DNA of 12,889 nucleotides from JAENVT01 sp031404635 (GTDB taxonomy: Bacteria > Actinomycetota > Acidimicrobiia > Acidimicrobiales > Ilumatobacteraceae): positions 1 through 12,889 of the forward strand of contig JANNHY010000409.1 of assembly GCA_031404635.1 (NCBI GenBank). Reading direction: 5' to 3'. Below are positions 1 to 7,720 of this stretch, in pieces. Each line of letters opens with the position of its first letter. Positions within the stretch are counted from its first letter, which is position 1. The translations under genes were made by a program, and so were the position numbers. Under the pieces are notes generated by a model. It was given only the letters and a program-made list of their open reading frames with translations, made no database searches and was not told the origin of the DNA.

Positions 1-1088
1 GTCTCGGGCTTGTCGGTGCCGGCGCCGATCAGGTCGCCACCGCCGAGCATGTACTTCGGATCGCCAGCCTTCACCGGGAGGTAGAACGTGTCAACCTGTC
101 CCTCTGGGCCGATGGTCGTGCCCGCCGGCCAGATGGTGGAGTAGAAACTCGCCTGCCGGTGCATGTAGCAGTTGCCGTCGAGGATCGGGAAGCCGCCGTC
201 TTGGAACTTCGTCGTGGCGATCGCCTTAACGGCGTTCTCGCCGCCGATGTAGTCGGGGTTCTTCAAGATGCCACCGACGGCGTCGGCGACTGCTTTGACC
301 TTGGGATCGTTGAACGGGATCTCGTGGTTGACCCACTGGTCGTAGACATCTGGGCCGTTGATGCGCAGCATGAAGTCTTCGAACCAGTCAGTGATCGGCC
401 AGCCTGTAGCGACACCGGACTCGATGCCGGCGCACCAAGGTGTGCCCCCGTCAGCGACGATCTTGTCGGACAAGGTGGTGAGTTCTTCGAGCGTGGTCGG
501 TACCGCGTAGCCACCGTCGGCGAACGCCGACGGGCTGTACCACACCAGCGACTTCACGTTGGCCCGAGCGGGCACCCCGTAGACCTTGCCATCGACCGTG
601 GCCAATTCCGGCCAGCCGGCGACGTTCTCGGCGGTGACGGCTGCAGCCAAGGCATCGGGGAACGGAAAGACTTGGCCCTTCTTGATCAGGTCGAGCAAAC
701 CACCGGGCTGCGGGAAGTCGATCACGTCGGGCGAGTTGCCACCTTCGACTCGGACTTTGATCTCGGTCTCGAACTGGTCGGTGCCGTCGTACACGACCTT
801 CACCCCGGTGCACGCCTCGAGCGGCGCATACCCGTCGCGCAGACGAGTTGCTGCCTTGTCGGTCTCGCTGTCGCGTACCGGCGAGAAGATGTGCACTTCT
901 TTCCCGGCGTGCTGCTGCTCGCATTTGATCAGGCCGTTGACGAGGCTGTCGCCCCCGGCCGCCGGCGCCGTGGTTCCGCCAGGAGCGGTGGTTCCACCTG
1001 CTGGAGTCGCTGCGTCGTCGTCGCCACATGCTGCGACGAGCAGACCGGCGATACAAAGTGCGCCGAACGCGCCTCTTCGTGACTTCAT
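1..1088 (-). CDS. ABC transporter substrate-binding lipoprotein, carbohydrate type (partial, 3' end outside window)
   Basis: Solute-binding lipoprotein of a sugar-type (MalE/UgpB-like, CUT1-family) ABC importer, anchored outside the membrane to deliver ligand to the permeases. The frame is open from the ATG at 1088 to the left edge, giving 362 codons without a stop; the family is usually about 420-450 residues, so the C-terminus lies outside. The start is fixed by a strong Shine-Dalgarno sequence (AGAGGGGG, 8 bases upstream). The N-terminus MKSRRGAFGALCIAGLLVAAC has basic residues, a hydrophobic core and a lipobox (V18-A19-A20-C21), followed by an Asp run and an Ala/Gly/Thr/Pro-rich linker to about residue 45. 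The mature part has motifs typical of this family: a DQFETEIKVR segment, GGNSPDVIDFPQPGG, and GVPARANVKSLVWYS. The ATPase gene is divergent at 1237; permeases are not in view and probably follow this gene to the left. Several alpha-glucoside binding proteins read similarly, but the substrate cannot be fixed. Confidence 0.9.
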   Translation of the reverse strand, partial: MKSRRGAFGALCIAGLLVAACGDDDAATPAGGTTAPGGTTAPAAGGDSLVNGLIKCEQQHAGKEVHIFSPVRDSETDKAATRLRDGYAPLEACTGVKVVYDGTDQFETEIKVRVEGGNSPDVIDFPQPGGLLDLIKKGQVFPFPDALAAAVTAENVAGWPELATVDGKVYGVPARANVKSLVWYSPSAFADGGYAVPTTLEELTTLSDKIVADGGTPWCAGIESGVATGWPITDWFEDFMLRINGPDVYDQWVNHEIPFNDPKVKAVADAVGGILKNPDYIGGENAVKAIATTKFQDGGFPILDGNCYMHRQASFYSTIWPAGTTIGPEGQVDTFYLPVKAGDPKYMLGGGDLIGAGTDKPE

Positions 1089-1121
1089 GTAATTTCCCCC
1101 TCTGGAACAAGCACGTCGGTG

Positions 1122-1161
1122 AAACGTGATGGAAAAACGTGGAAATCCTTGAGAACTTCCA
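1122..1161. promoter_or_regulatory. Operator-like repeats between the divergent transporter genes
   Basis: Two exact AAACGTG copies lie 13 bp apart (1122-1128 and 1135-1141). Just after them is an interrupted inverted repeat, TGGAA (1140-1144) and TTCCA (1157-1161). The cluster sits upstream of and partly over the -35 box of the ATPase promoter and about 35-75 bp in front of the binding-protein start, a position from which one regulator could control both transcripts. Sugar ABC operons are often controlled by LacI-type repressors, but no regulator gene is in the window and these short repeats could be coincidental. Confidence 0.3.
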
Positions 1162-1177
1162 CCGGGCACCATAGCAT
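1149..1177 (+). promoter_or_regulatory. Sigma-70-type promoter of the ABC ATPase gene
   Basis: The -35 box TTGAGA (1149-1154) is separated by exactly 17 bp from the -10 box TAGCAT (1172-1177), which keeps the key T, A, A and T positions. Transcription would start near 1184, leaving a leader of about 50 bases before the GTG at 1237. The -35 box lies inside the TGGAA/TTCCA inverted repeat at 1140-1161, so a repressor there could block polymerase. Confidence 0.5.
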
Positions 1178-1236
1178 GCGGTTCGCCGAAGGGAAAGACC
1201 TATGCAAGACTTCCCGGCGAACACAGAGGGGGCTTC

Positions 1237-2388
1237 GTGGCAACAATCACACTCAGCGACATCGACAAGGTCTACGACAACGGTTTTCAAGCCGTCAGCA
1301 ACCTGTCACTCGAAATCGACGACGGCGAATTCTTGGTGCTCGTCGGCCCGTCCGGTTGTGGAAAGTCGACGGCGTTACGCATGATCGCCGGCCTCGAGAC
1401 GATCAGCGGCGGCGAGATGCGCATCGGCGACCGCGTGGTCAACGACCTCGAACCGAAAGACCGCGACATCGCCATGGTCTTCCAGTCGTATGCGCTGTAC
1501 CCGCACCTGACCGTGCGCGACAACATCGCCTTCGCCCTCAAGCTGGCCAAGGTACCCAAGGAAGAGATCGAAAAGCGCGTCGCCTTCGCGGCCCGCACGC
1601 TCGAGCTCACCGACAACCTCGATCGCCGTCCTGCGCAACTCTCCGGCGGTCAGCGACAGCGCGTTGCCATGGGCCGGGCGATCGTCCGCCAGCCGCAGGC
1701 GTTCTTGATGGACGAGCCGCTGTCGAACCTCGACGCCAAGCTGCGCGTGCAGATGCGCGCCGAGATCGCCAAGCTTCAACACGATCTCAACGTCACCACG
1801 GTGTACGTCACCCACGATCAGATCGAAGCGATGACAATGGGTGATCGTGTGGCGGTGATGTCGAAAGGTTCGCTGATGCAGGTCGATTCGCCCCAGAACC
1901 TGTACGACATGCCCGACAACTTGTTCGTCGCCGCGTTCATCGGTTCGCCGCAGATGAACCTGCTGCGCGGCACGTATCAGTCTGCCGATAATGGTGGCAC
2001 CATTCAACTGGGCTCATCGACGATCTCGGTTCCGGCGTTGATGGTCGCGTCGCTCGCAGAATTGAACGGGCGTGACCTGGCCGTCGGAATTCGCCCCGAG
2101 CACCTCACCGAAGCTGCTGCGGGTGGCTCGGCGACCGACACCCTTACTGGAAAGGTCACCGTCCGCGAGGGCCTCGGATCCGAAGTGATCCTCCACATCG
2201 AAGTCGACGCGCCGGGTGTCGACACCGCGGCCGTCCGCGACGCCACGGAGGGCAGTGTCAGCGGCCAGATGGTGTCGGCCAGGCTTCCACCGCACACCCA
2301 ACTGCTCGTCGACGACATCGCCAAGCTGCATGTCAACCCGACGCAGATGCACCTGTTCGATCTCGAGACCGGTCTCGCCATTCGCTGA
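1237..2388 (+). CDS. ugpC: ABC transporter ATP-binding protein, MalK/UgpC family
   Basis: Cytoplasmic ATPase subunit that powers a CUT1-type carbohydrate importer. At 383 residues it has the normal length for MalK/MsmK/UgpC proteins. All nucleotide-binding motifs are present: Walker A GPSGCGKST (37-45), Q-loop Gln83, signature LSGGQ (135-139), Walker B FLMDE (156-160), D-loop SNLD (163-166) and switch His193. Residues from about 230 onward form the TOBE/OB-type regulatory domain typical of this family. The GTG start is chosen because AGAGGGGG stands five bases upstream, the same Shine-Dalgarno sequence as in front of the divergent binding protein. No permease gene adjoins it; ATPases of this family often serve several sugar transporters, so pairing with the binding protein at 1-1088 is inferred from adjacency and shared control. 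The symbol follows common database usage and does not imply glycerol-3-phosphate as substrate. Confidence 0.93.
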   Translation: MATITLSDIDKVYDNGFQAVSNLSLEIDDGEFLVLVGPSGCGKSTALRMIAGLETISGGEMRIGDRVVNDLEPKDRDIAMVFQSYALYPHLTVRDNIAFALKLAKVPKEEIEKRVAFAARTLELTDNLDRRPAQLSGGQRQRVAMGRAIVRQPQAFLMDEPLSNLDAKLRVQMRAEIAKLQHDLNVTTVYVTHDQIEAMTMGDRVAVMSKGSLMQVDSPQNLYDMPDNLFVAAFIGSPQMNLLRGTYQSADNGGTIQLGSSTISVPALMVASLAELNGRDLAVGIRPEHLTEAAAGGSATDTLTGKVTVREGLGSEVILHIEVDAPGVDTAAVRDATEGSVSGQMVSARLPPHTQLLVDDIAKLHVNPTQMHLFDLETGLAIR

Positions 2389-2404
2389 CCCCTCGCACCA
2401 CAGG

Positions 2405-2433
2405 TTGAGGGACGAACAAGCGTTCGATAACAT
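2405..2433 (+). promoter_or_regulatory. dnaE2 promoter
   Basis: TTGAGG (2405-2410) and TAACAT (2428-2433) are spaced by exactly 17 bp. The predicted transcription start is around 2440, only a few bases before the ATG at 2444. The message would be nearly leaderless, which agrees with the absence of any Shine-Dalgarno sequence in front of this gene. The LexA box fills the spacer. Confidence 0.55.
2413..2426. promoter_or_regulatory. LexA (SOS) box in the dnaE2 promoter
   Basis: The sequence CGAACAAGCGTTCG is a near-perfect palindrome matching the actinobacterial and Gram-positive SOS box core GAAC-N4-GTTC. It lies entirely between the -35 and -10 boxes, so bound LexA would exclude RNA polymerase. 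In mycobacteria dnaE2 is a known LexA target, so site and gene agree. Confidence 0.85.
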
Positions 2434-2443
2434 GTGAACCCTT

Positions 2444-5400
2444 ATGGGGTTCAACAACCCGAACATGCCCTGGTGGGAGCTGGAAGCAGCGCTCTCCGAC
2501 CGCCCTTCAAATGGGCGCGGCCGAGATGGTCGCGCCCCGGGTTCACCGGCGTGGAATGCAGGTGGCGACGGTCCGGCGTGGAGTCGCAAGCGTCAGCCAT
2601 ACGAACCCGATCAGACCCGTCCGCTCATGCGTCCCGACACCGGCCGCGTGCCATATGCCGAGCTGCACTGCCACAGCAACTTCTCCTTCCTCGACGGCGC
2701 CTCGCATCCCGAGCAGTTGGCCGAAGAGGCCGCCCGCCTCGGTCTCGAAGCGCTGGCGGTCACCGACCACGATGGCCTCTACGGCGTGGTTCGCTTCGCC
2801 GAGGCCGCTCGTGCCGTGGCACTGCCCACCGTGTTCGGCGCCGAGATCACCCTGTCGCATGGAGGACGAGTAACGCTCAGCGAAGATGACACGCGCCAGC
2901 AGATCGCCACCGGTCTCGTCCCCGATCATCACGCTCCCGATCCGCACGGTGATCACCTGCTCGTGCTCGCCGATGGGCCCACCGGCTACGCCCACCTTGC
3001 TCGTGCCCTGAGCGTGGGCCATCTGGCGGGGGAGAAGAGTGCGCCGCAGTTCACCCTGCTCGACATCGCCGACACGATGGCCGGTCACGGTTGGGTGCTC
3101 ACCGGCTGCCGAAAGGGCGCCGTGCCGTCGGCGCTGGTCGACCACGGCCCGGCGGCGGCAGCGAAACAGTTACGCCGGCTCATCGAGTTGTTCGGTCGCG
3201 ACCGGGTGGTGGTCGAACTGTGGGACCACGGTGATCCGCTCGACTCGGCGCGCAACGATGCCCTGGCCGAGCTGGCGGCCCGTTACGATCTGGCCTGCGT
3301 CGCCACCAACAACGTGCATTACGCCACACCGGCGCAACGCAAGCTGGCCACGGCGATCGCCGCGGTACGTGCCCGACGCAGCCTCGACGAACTCGATCCG
3401 TGGCTACCGGCGTCGACCGGCGCCCACCTGCGCAGCGGGGCCGAGCAGGCCCGAAGATTCCTTCGCTACCCGGGCGTGGTCGAGGCGGCTGCCGAGATCG
3501 GGCGGGCGGCGGCGTTCGATCTGGCATTGGTGGCGCCGAACCTGCCTCCCTACCCGTGCCCGCCGGGGCCCGATGGCACTGCTCTCAGCGAGATGCAGTA
3601 CCTGCGCCGTCTCGTCGAGCAGGGTGGTCGCCGTCGTTACGGCGAGCGACCGGCGGCTCATGAAGATCTGTCGTTGCGCGCCAGGGCCTGGAGCACCATC
3701 GACCACGAACTCGACGTCATCGAGCATCTCGGGTTCGCCGGCTACTTCCTGGTGGTGTGGGATCTCGTCGAGTTCTGCAATCGGGCCGACATCTTCTGCC
3801 AGGGGCGCGGCAGCGCGGCCAACAGTGCGGCGTGCTACGCCCTCGGCATCACCAAAGCCGACGCCGTGTCGCTCGGCCTGTTGTTCGAGCGGTTTCTGTC
3901 GACGGAACGTGATGGCCCTCCAGACATCGACATCGACATCGAGAGCGACCGAAGAGAAGAGGTCATCCAGTACGTGTATCAGCGCTACGGCCGCCACCAC
4001 ACCGCCCAGGTGGCCAACGTCATCACCTATCGGGCCCGGTCGGCGGTGCGCGATATGGCCAAGGCGCTCGGCTACGCGCCCGGCCAGCAAGACGCATGGA
4101 GCAAGCAGATCGACGCCTGGGGCAATGTTTCGACCACCGCCAACCAACCGGATCACGACATCCCGCCGGCCGTGCTGGAGTTGGCCGAAGAGATCGAGGA
4201 CGCACCGCGTCACCTCGGCATCCACTCCGGTGGCATGGTCATCTGCGACCGTCCGGTGATCGAGGTCTGCCCGGTCGAGTGGGGGCGGATGGACAAACGC
4301 AGCGTGCTGCAGTGGGACAAGGACGACTGCGCCGCGGCCGGGCTGGTGAAGTTCGACCTGCTGGGTCTCGGCATGCTCAGCGCCTTGCACTATGCCGTCG
4401 ATCTGATCCGCGAGCACCGTGGCTACGAGGTCGATCTGGCCACCATTCCGCAGGAGGACGACGTCTACGCGATGCTGTGCCGCGCCGACACGGTGGGTGT
4501 GTTCCAGATCGAATCGCGGGCCCAGATGGCCACGCTGCCGCGGCTGAAGCCGCGCCGCTTCTACGACCTGGTGGTCGAAGTCGCGCTCATCCGCCCCGGT
4601 CCCATCCAGGGCGGCTCGGTACACCCCTACATCCGTCGCCGCAACGGCCAGGAGCCGATCACGTATCTCCACCCGCTGTTGGAGAACTCGCTCGGCAAGA
4701 CACTAGGTGTGCCGCTGTTCCAAGAGCAGTTGATGCAGATGGCCATCGACGTCGCCGGGTTCACGCCCAGCGAGGCCGATCAGTTGCGCCAGGCGATGGG
4801 CTCGAAGCGCAGCAGGGCGCGGATGGAGAAATTGAAAGCTCGGCTATATGACGGCATGGCCGAGCGGGGCATCACCGGCGATGTTGCCGATGAGATCTTC
4901 ACCAAGATGGCGGCCTTCGCCAACTATGGCTTTCCCGAGTCGCACAGTGTGAGTTTCTCGTATCTCGTCTACGCCTCGTCATGGATCAAGTTTCACGAGC
5001 CGGCGGCATTCTGCGCGGCGTTGCTCAACGCTCAGCCAATGGGTTTCTGGAGCCCGCATTCGCTGGCCCAAGACGCTCGGCGGCACGGTGTCGTGGTGCG
5101 GTCGCCGGATCTCAACGCGTCTCGGGCGGCGGCGACATTGGAGCCGTGCGATGACAGTGTGGGCGATGTTGCCGTGCGGCTGGGGATCGGCTCGGTGCGC
5201 GGCATCGGCACCGACCTGGCCAACGAGATCGAGGCCGGCCGGCCGTATGAATCGCTCGAGCACCTGGTGCGCACGGTGCCATCGTTGCAATTGCAACAAC
5301 TCGAGGCGATGGCTACGGCGGGGACGTTCGAGGCATGCTTCGGGCTGGAACGTCGTGAAGCGCTGTGGGCGGTCGGCGCCGCCGTGCAATCGCGGTCGGA

Positions 5401-5863
5401 TCGTCTGCAGGGCATCATCACGGGGCAACGATCACCGCGCCTGCCTGGCATGGATCCGATGGAGACCGCAGTCGCCGATCTGTGGGCTACCGGGGTGGCG
5501 CCCAACGGCCATCCCACCCAGTTCCTGCGCGACGAATTGCGTCAGCGGGGCGTCGTCACGGCAACGGGTTTGTGGGATTGCGAGCCGAAGAGCAAGGTGC
5601 TTGTGGCCGGGATCGTCACCCACCGCCAGCGGCCGATGACAGCCCAGGGGGTGACGTTCATGAACCTCGAGGTCGAGACCGGGTTGATCAACATCGTCGT
5701 GTCGAAGGGGTGTTGGGCTCGCTATCGCACGATCGCCCGAGGGGCGCCGGCGCTGTTGATCCGTGGACGTCTGGAACGCAGCGAGGGTGTGATCAACATC
5801 GTCGCCGACGAGTTGATGCTGCTGCGCGTGCAGGCTTCCGTTGCCAGCCGCGACTTCCGCTGA
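2444..5863 (+). CDS. dnaE2: Error-prone DNA polymerase DnaE2
   Basis: C-family DNA polymerase used for translesion synthesis and damage-induced mutagenesis. At 1139 residues it is slightly longer than typical DnaE2 (about 1050-1100). The N-terminus (MGFNNPNMPWWELEAAL) matches the conserved opening of actinobacterial DnaE2 and supports the ATG at 2444 despite no Shine-Dalgarno. The PHP domain follows, with HCHSNFSFLDG at 75-85 and TDHDG at 107-111. The palm carries PDIDIDIE at 493-500, holding two catalytic aspartates (D496, D498), and KFDLLGLG with the third (D638). Further family blocks are the G-R-G-S-A-A-N-S segment (about 460) and ANYGFPESHSVSFSYLVYASSWIKFHEPAAF (about 825-855, described here only by its ends ANYGFPES and HEPAAF), a helix-hairpin-helix region and a C-terminal OB fold. 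The short C-terminus without clamp and tau regions separates it from replicative DnaE1. Its usual partners imuA/imuB are not adjacent. LexA control is indicated by the box at 2413-2426. Confidence 0.96.
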   Translation: MGFNNPNMPWWELEAALSDRPSNGRGRDGRAPGSPAWNAGGDGPAWSRKRQPYEPDQTRPLMRPDTGRVPYAELHCHSNFSFLDGASHPEQLAEEAARLGLEALAVTDHDGLYGVVRFAEAARAVALPTVFGAEITLSHGGRVTLSEDDTRQQIATGLVPDHHAPDPHGDHLLVLADGPTGYAHLARALSVGHLAGEKSAPQFTLLDIADTMAGHGWVLTGCRKGAVPSALVDHGPAAAAKQLRRLIELFGRDRVVVELWDHGDPLDSARNDALAELAARYDLACVATNNVHYATPAQRKLATAIAAVRARRSLDELDPWLPASTGAHLRSGAEQARRFLRYPGVVEAAAEIGRAAAFDLALVAPNLPPYPCPPGPDGTALSEMQYLRRLVEQGGRRRYGERPAAHEDLSLRARAWSTIDHELDVIEHLGFAGYFLVVWDLVEFCNRADIFCQGRGSAANSAACYALGITKADAVSLGLLFERFLSTERDGPPDIDIDIESDRREEVIQYVYQRYGRHHTAQVANVITYRARSAVRDMAKALGYAPGQQDAWSKQIDAWGNVSTTANQPDHDIPPAVLELAEEIEDAPRHLGIHSGGMVICDRPVIEVCPVEWGRMDKRSVLQWDKDDCAAAGLVKFDLLGLGMLSALHYAVDLIREHRGYEVDLATIPQEDDVYAMLCRADTVGVFQIESRAQMATLPRLKPRRFYDLVVEVALIRPGPIQGGSVHPYIRRRNGQEPITYLHPLLENSLGKTLGVPLFQEQLMQMAIDVAGFTPSEADQLRQAMGSKRSRARMEKLKARLYDGMAERGITGDVADEIFTKMAAFANYGFPESHSVSFSYLVYASSWIKFHEPAAFCAALLNAQPMGFWSPHSLAQDARRHGVVVRSPDLNASRAAATLEPCDDSVGDVAVRLGIGSVRGIGTDLANEIEAGRPYESLEHLVRTVPSLQLQQLEAMATAGTFEACFGLERREALWAVGAAVQSRSDRLQGIITGQRSPRLPGMDPMETAVADLWATGVAPNGHPTQFLRDELRQRGVVTATGLWDCEPKSKVLVAGIVTHRQRPMTAQGVTFMNLEVETGLINIVVSKGCWARYRTIARGAPALLIRGRLERSEGVINIVADELMLLRVQASVASRDFR

Positions 5864-5909
5864 GCGGCCGAAGGTCTCGTCTACAGTCGTGCTCGAGGAG
5901 GTCATGACC

Positions 5910-6338
5910 ATGGAGTACGCCTTGCAGAACGCCGCGCCGCAGCCGACTTTGCAGCACACGGTCACCGACCTCGACGGCCGGCCCGCTCGGGTCGTCACCT
6001 TCAGCGGGGTGGTCACCGTGGCGCCGGCGCAGCAGCGGGGCATCGTCGTGCGCACCACCGACGAGCAACCGGGCGCCCCGATCGGGTTCTACGTGCCCGA
6101 GGCCTTCGGTATCCCACTCGCTGTGGCGACCGCCGTTGTCGAGGCCACACCGACGCAGGTCGTCGTCGACGGTCGTACCCAGATGGCCACGGCGTATGGG
6201 GTGGGCGATGCCACGGTGCGCCTGGTGGAATCCGAGCAGTCGCCGGGGATGGGCTGGCCGTTCCTCAGCTTCAGCTGTCACTCGAACGGCCTCCCGCTCG
6301 GCGTGCACTACCGGGTGACAATCCAGCACCCCGTGTAA
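5910..6338 (+). CDS. Conserved-looking hypothetical protein (142 aa)
   Basis: I do not recognise this family. The frame is open further upstream, but the best start is the second ATG of the ATG-ACC-ATG pair: GGAGG at 5897-5901 is eight bases from 5910 and only two from the ATG at 5904. The product has no signal peptide, membrane helix or cysteine-rich motif; its only cysteine is in FSCHSNG near the C-terminus. The sequence alternates short hydrophobic strands (RVVTFSGVVTVAP, GIVVRTT, TQVVVDGRTQMAT, HYRVTIQ) with Gly/Pro turns, suggesting an all-beta fold. It starts 46 bp after dnaE2 and ends 32 bp before the GTPase gene, so it is probably co-transcribed with the latter. A TACAGT at 5882-5887 could be a -10 box, but no -35 is evident. 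Confidence 0.75.
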   Translation: MEYALQNAAPQPTLQHTVTDLDGRPARVVTFSGVVTVAPAQQRGIVVRTTDEQPGAPIGFYVPEAFGIPLAVATAVVEATPTQVVVDGRTQMATAYGVGDATVRLVESEQSPGMGWPFLSFSCHSNGLPLGVHYRVTIQHPV

Positions 6339-6370
6339 TACTCCACAGCGGGACGCTACGAGGAGGTTTC

Positions 6371-7720
6371 ATGCGACGAGTTCTGATCGCCGGCGCCGGT
6401 GGGCGCGATTTCCACACGTTCAACGTCGTGTTCCGCGACGATCCCGATGTCGAGGTGGTCGCGTTCACGGCAGCACAGATCCCCAACATCGACAACCGCA
6501 GCTATCCGACCGAGCTTGCCGGGCCTCGTTATCCAACGGGCATTCCCATCCGTCCCGAGGCCGAGCTCGACGCGATCGTGCGGGACAGCTCGGTCGACGA
6601 GGTGGTCTTCGCCTACTCCGATGTCGCCTACGCCGACGTGATGCATCTGTCGTCTCGGGCGATGGCGGCAGGCGCCGACTTCAGCCTCATCGGTCCGAGG
6701 GCCTCGTACGTGCATTCGCACCGGCCCGTGGTCGCGGTGTGCGCGACGCGTACGGGATGTGGCAAGAGCCAGACGAGCCGGGTTGTCGCCCGGTTGGTGC
6801 TCGATGCCGGTCTGCGGGTGGCGCTCGTACGGCACCCGATGCCGTACGGCGCGCTGAACGACATGCGCGTGCAGCGCTTCGCAACACTCGCCGACATCGA
6901 TGCGTCGAATCCGACCGTCGAGGAGCGTGAGGAATACGAAGAGCCGGTGCGACAGGGCATGGTGATGTACGCCGGTGTCGACTACGCCGACATCCTCGCC
7001 GCCGCCGAGCAGGAGGCCGACGTCATCATCTGGGACGGTGGCAACAACGACGTGCCGTTCTACGCGCCCGATCTGATGATCGTCGTCGCCGACGCGCTTC
7101 GCCCGGGGCACGAGCTCGGTTATCACCCTGGCGAGGTCAATGTGCGGCTCGCCGATGTCGTCGTCGTCAACAAGGTCGACACCGCCGATCCGGCCGACGT
7201 GCAGCGCGAGTTGGACGTGATCCGCAGCCTCAATCCGTCGGCGGTCGTGATCACCGCCACCTCGCCGCCGCTGCTGCAACCCGGTCCAGACATCGCTGGG
7301 CGGCGAGTGCTCGTAATTGACGATGGACCAACGCTGACGCACGGGGGCATGCCCTTCGGCGCCGGCATTGTCGCCGCCCGGGCGGCAGGTGGCGAGATCG
7401 TCGACCCCCGCCCCTACGCCGTCGGGTCACTCGCCGCCGTCTACGAGAAGTTCCCGCACCTCGGCGCGGTGCTTCCGGCGATGGGGTACGGCGACGAGCA
7501 GCTCGCCGATCTGGTCGCCACGATTGCGGCGACACCTTGCGACGTGGTGGTGACCGGCACCCCGATCGATTTGGCCGCGACCGTGCGAGCGCGGCTCGGC
7601 GACGAAGCGATCGGCCACCCGGTGCGCCACGTCGGCTACGAACTCGGTGCCGAGGCGCAACAGGCGCTGGCCGCAATCCTCCAGCCTCTGATCGAAGGGT
7701 GGCGGGGCTCAGTCGTGTAA
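6371..7720 (+). CDS. P-loop GTPase of the cyclic 2,3-diphosphoglycerate synthetase family (COG2403-like)
   Basis: This 449-residue protein matches, from memory of the family, the bacterial proteins now annotated as cyclic 2,3-diphosphoglycerate synthetase or 'predicted GTPase' COG2403. Methanogen enzymes of the family use ATP to form the intramolecular phosphoanhydride of 2,3-bisphosphoglycerate. The N-terminus (RRVLIAGAGGRDFHTFN, 2-18) has a Rossmann-like glycine-rich turn. A SIMIBI-type P-loop follows at 125-133 (ATRTGCGKS, comparable to GTxTxxGKT of dethiobiotin synthetase). IIWDGGNND (about 219-227) supplies a Walker-B-like aspartate, and NKVD (267-270) is a guanine-specificity motif. The C-terminal third contains DGPTLTHGGMPFGAG and DPRPYAVGS, which are family-specific blocks. 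The start follows AGGAGG at 6361-6366. The gene ends 12 bp inside the convergent neighbour. Whether a bacterial member makes the cyclic metabolite is unproven; another GTP-dependent role is possible. Confidence 0.85.
   Translation: MRRVLIAGAGGRDFHTFNVVFRDDPDVEVVAFTAAQIPNIDNRSYPTELAGPRYPTGIPIRPEAELDAIVRDSSVDEVVFAYSDVAYADVMHLSSRAMAAGADFSLIGPRASYVHSHRPVVAVCATRTGCGKSQTSRVVARLVLDAGLRVALVRHPMPYGALNDMRVQRFATLADIDASNPTVEEREEYEEPVRQGMVMYAGVDYADILAAAEQEADVIIWDGGNNDVPFYAPDLMIVVADALRPGHELGYHPGEVNVRLADVVVVNKVDTADPADVQRELDVIRSLNPSAVVITATSPPLLQPGPDIAGRRVLVIDDGPTLTHGGMPFGAGIVAARAAGGEIVDPRPYAVGSLAAVYEKFPHLGAVLPAMGYGDEQLADLVATIAATPCDVVVTGTPIDLAATVRARLGDEAIGHPVRHVGYELGAEAQQALAAILQPLIEGWRGSVV

Noticed and set aside
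159..1082. 307-codon plus-strand open frame at the left end
   Set aside because: It is antisense to the lipoprotein gene, which has a start site, signal peptide and family motifs on the minus strand.
3404..4672. 422-codon minus-strand open frame inside dnaE2
   Set aside because: It is wholly antisense to the conserved polymerase core, and its residue composition (Arg, His, Val, Asp rich) is typical of high-GC shadow frames.
2444..5863. Replicative polymerase III alpha subunit DnaE1
   Set aside because: The protein has the DnaE2-specific N-terminus, PDIDIDIE motif and truncated C-terminus, together with a LexA box.
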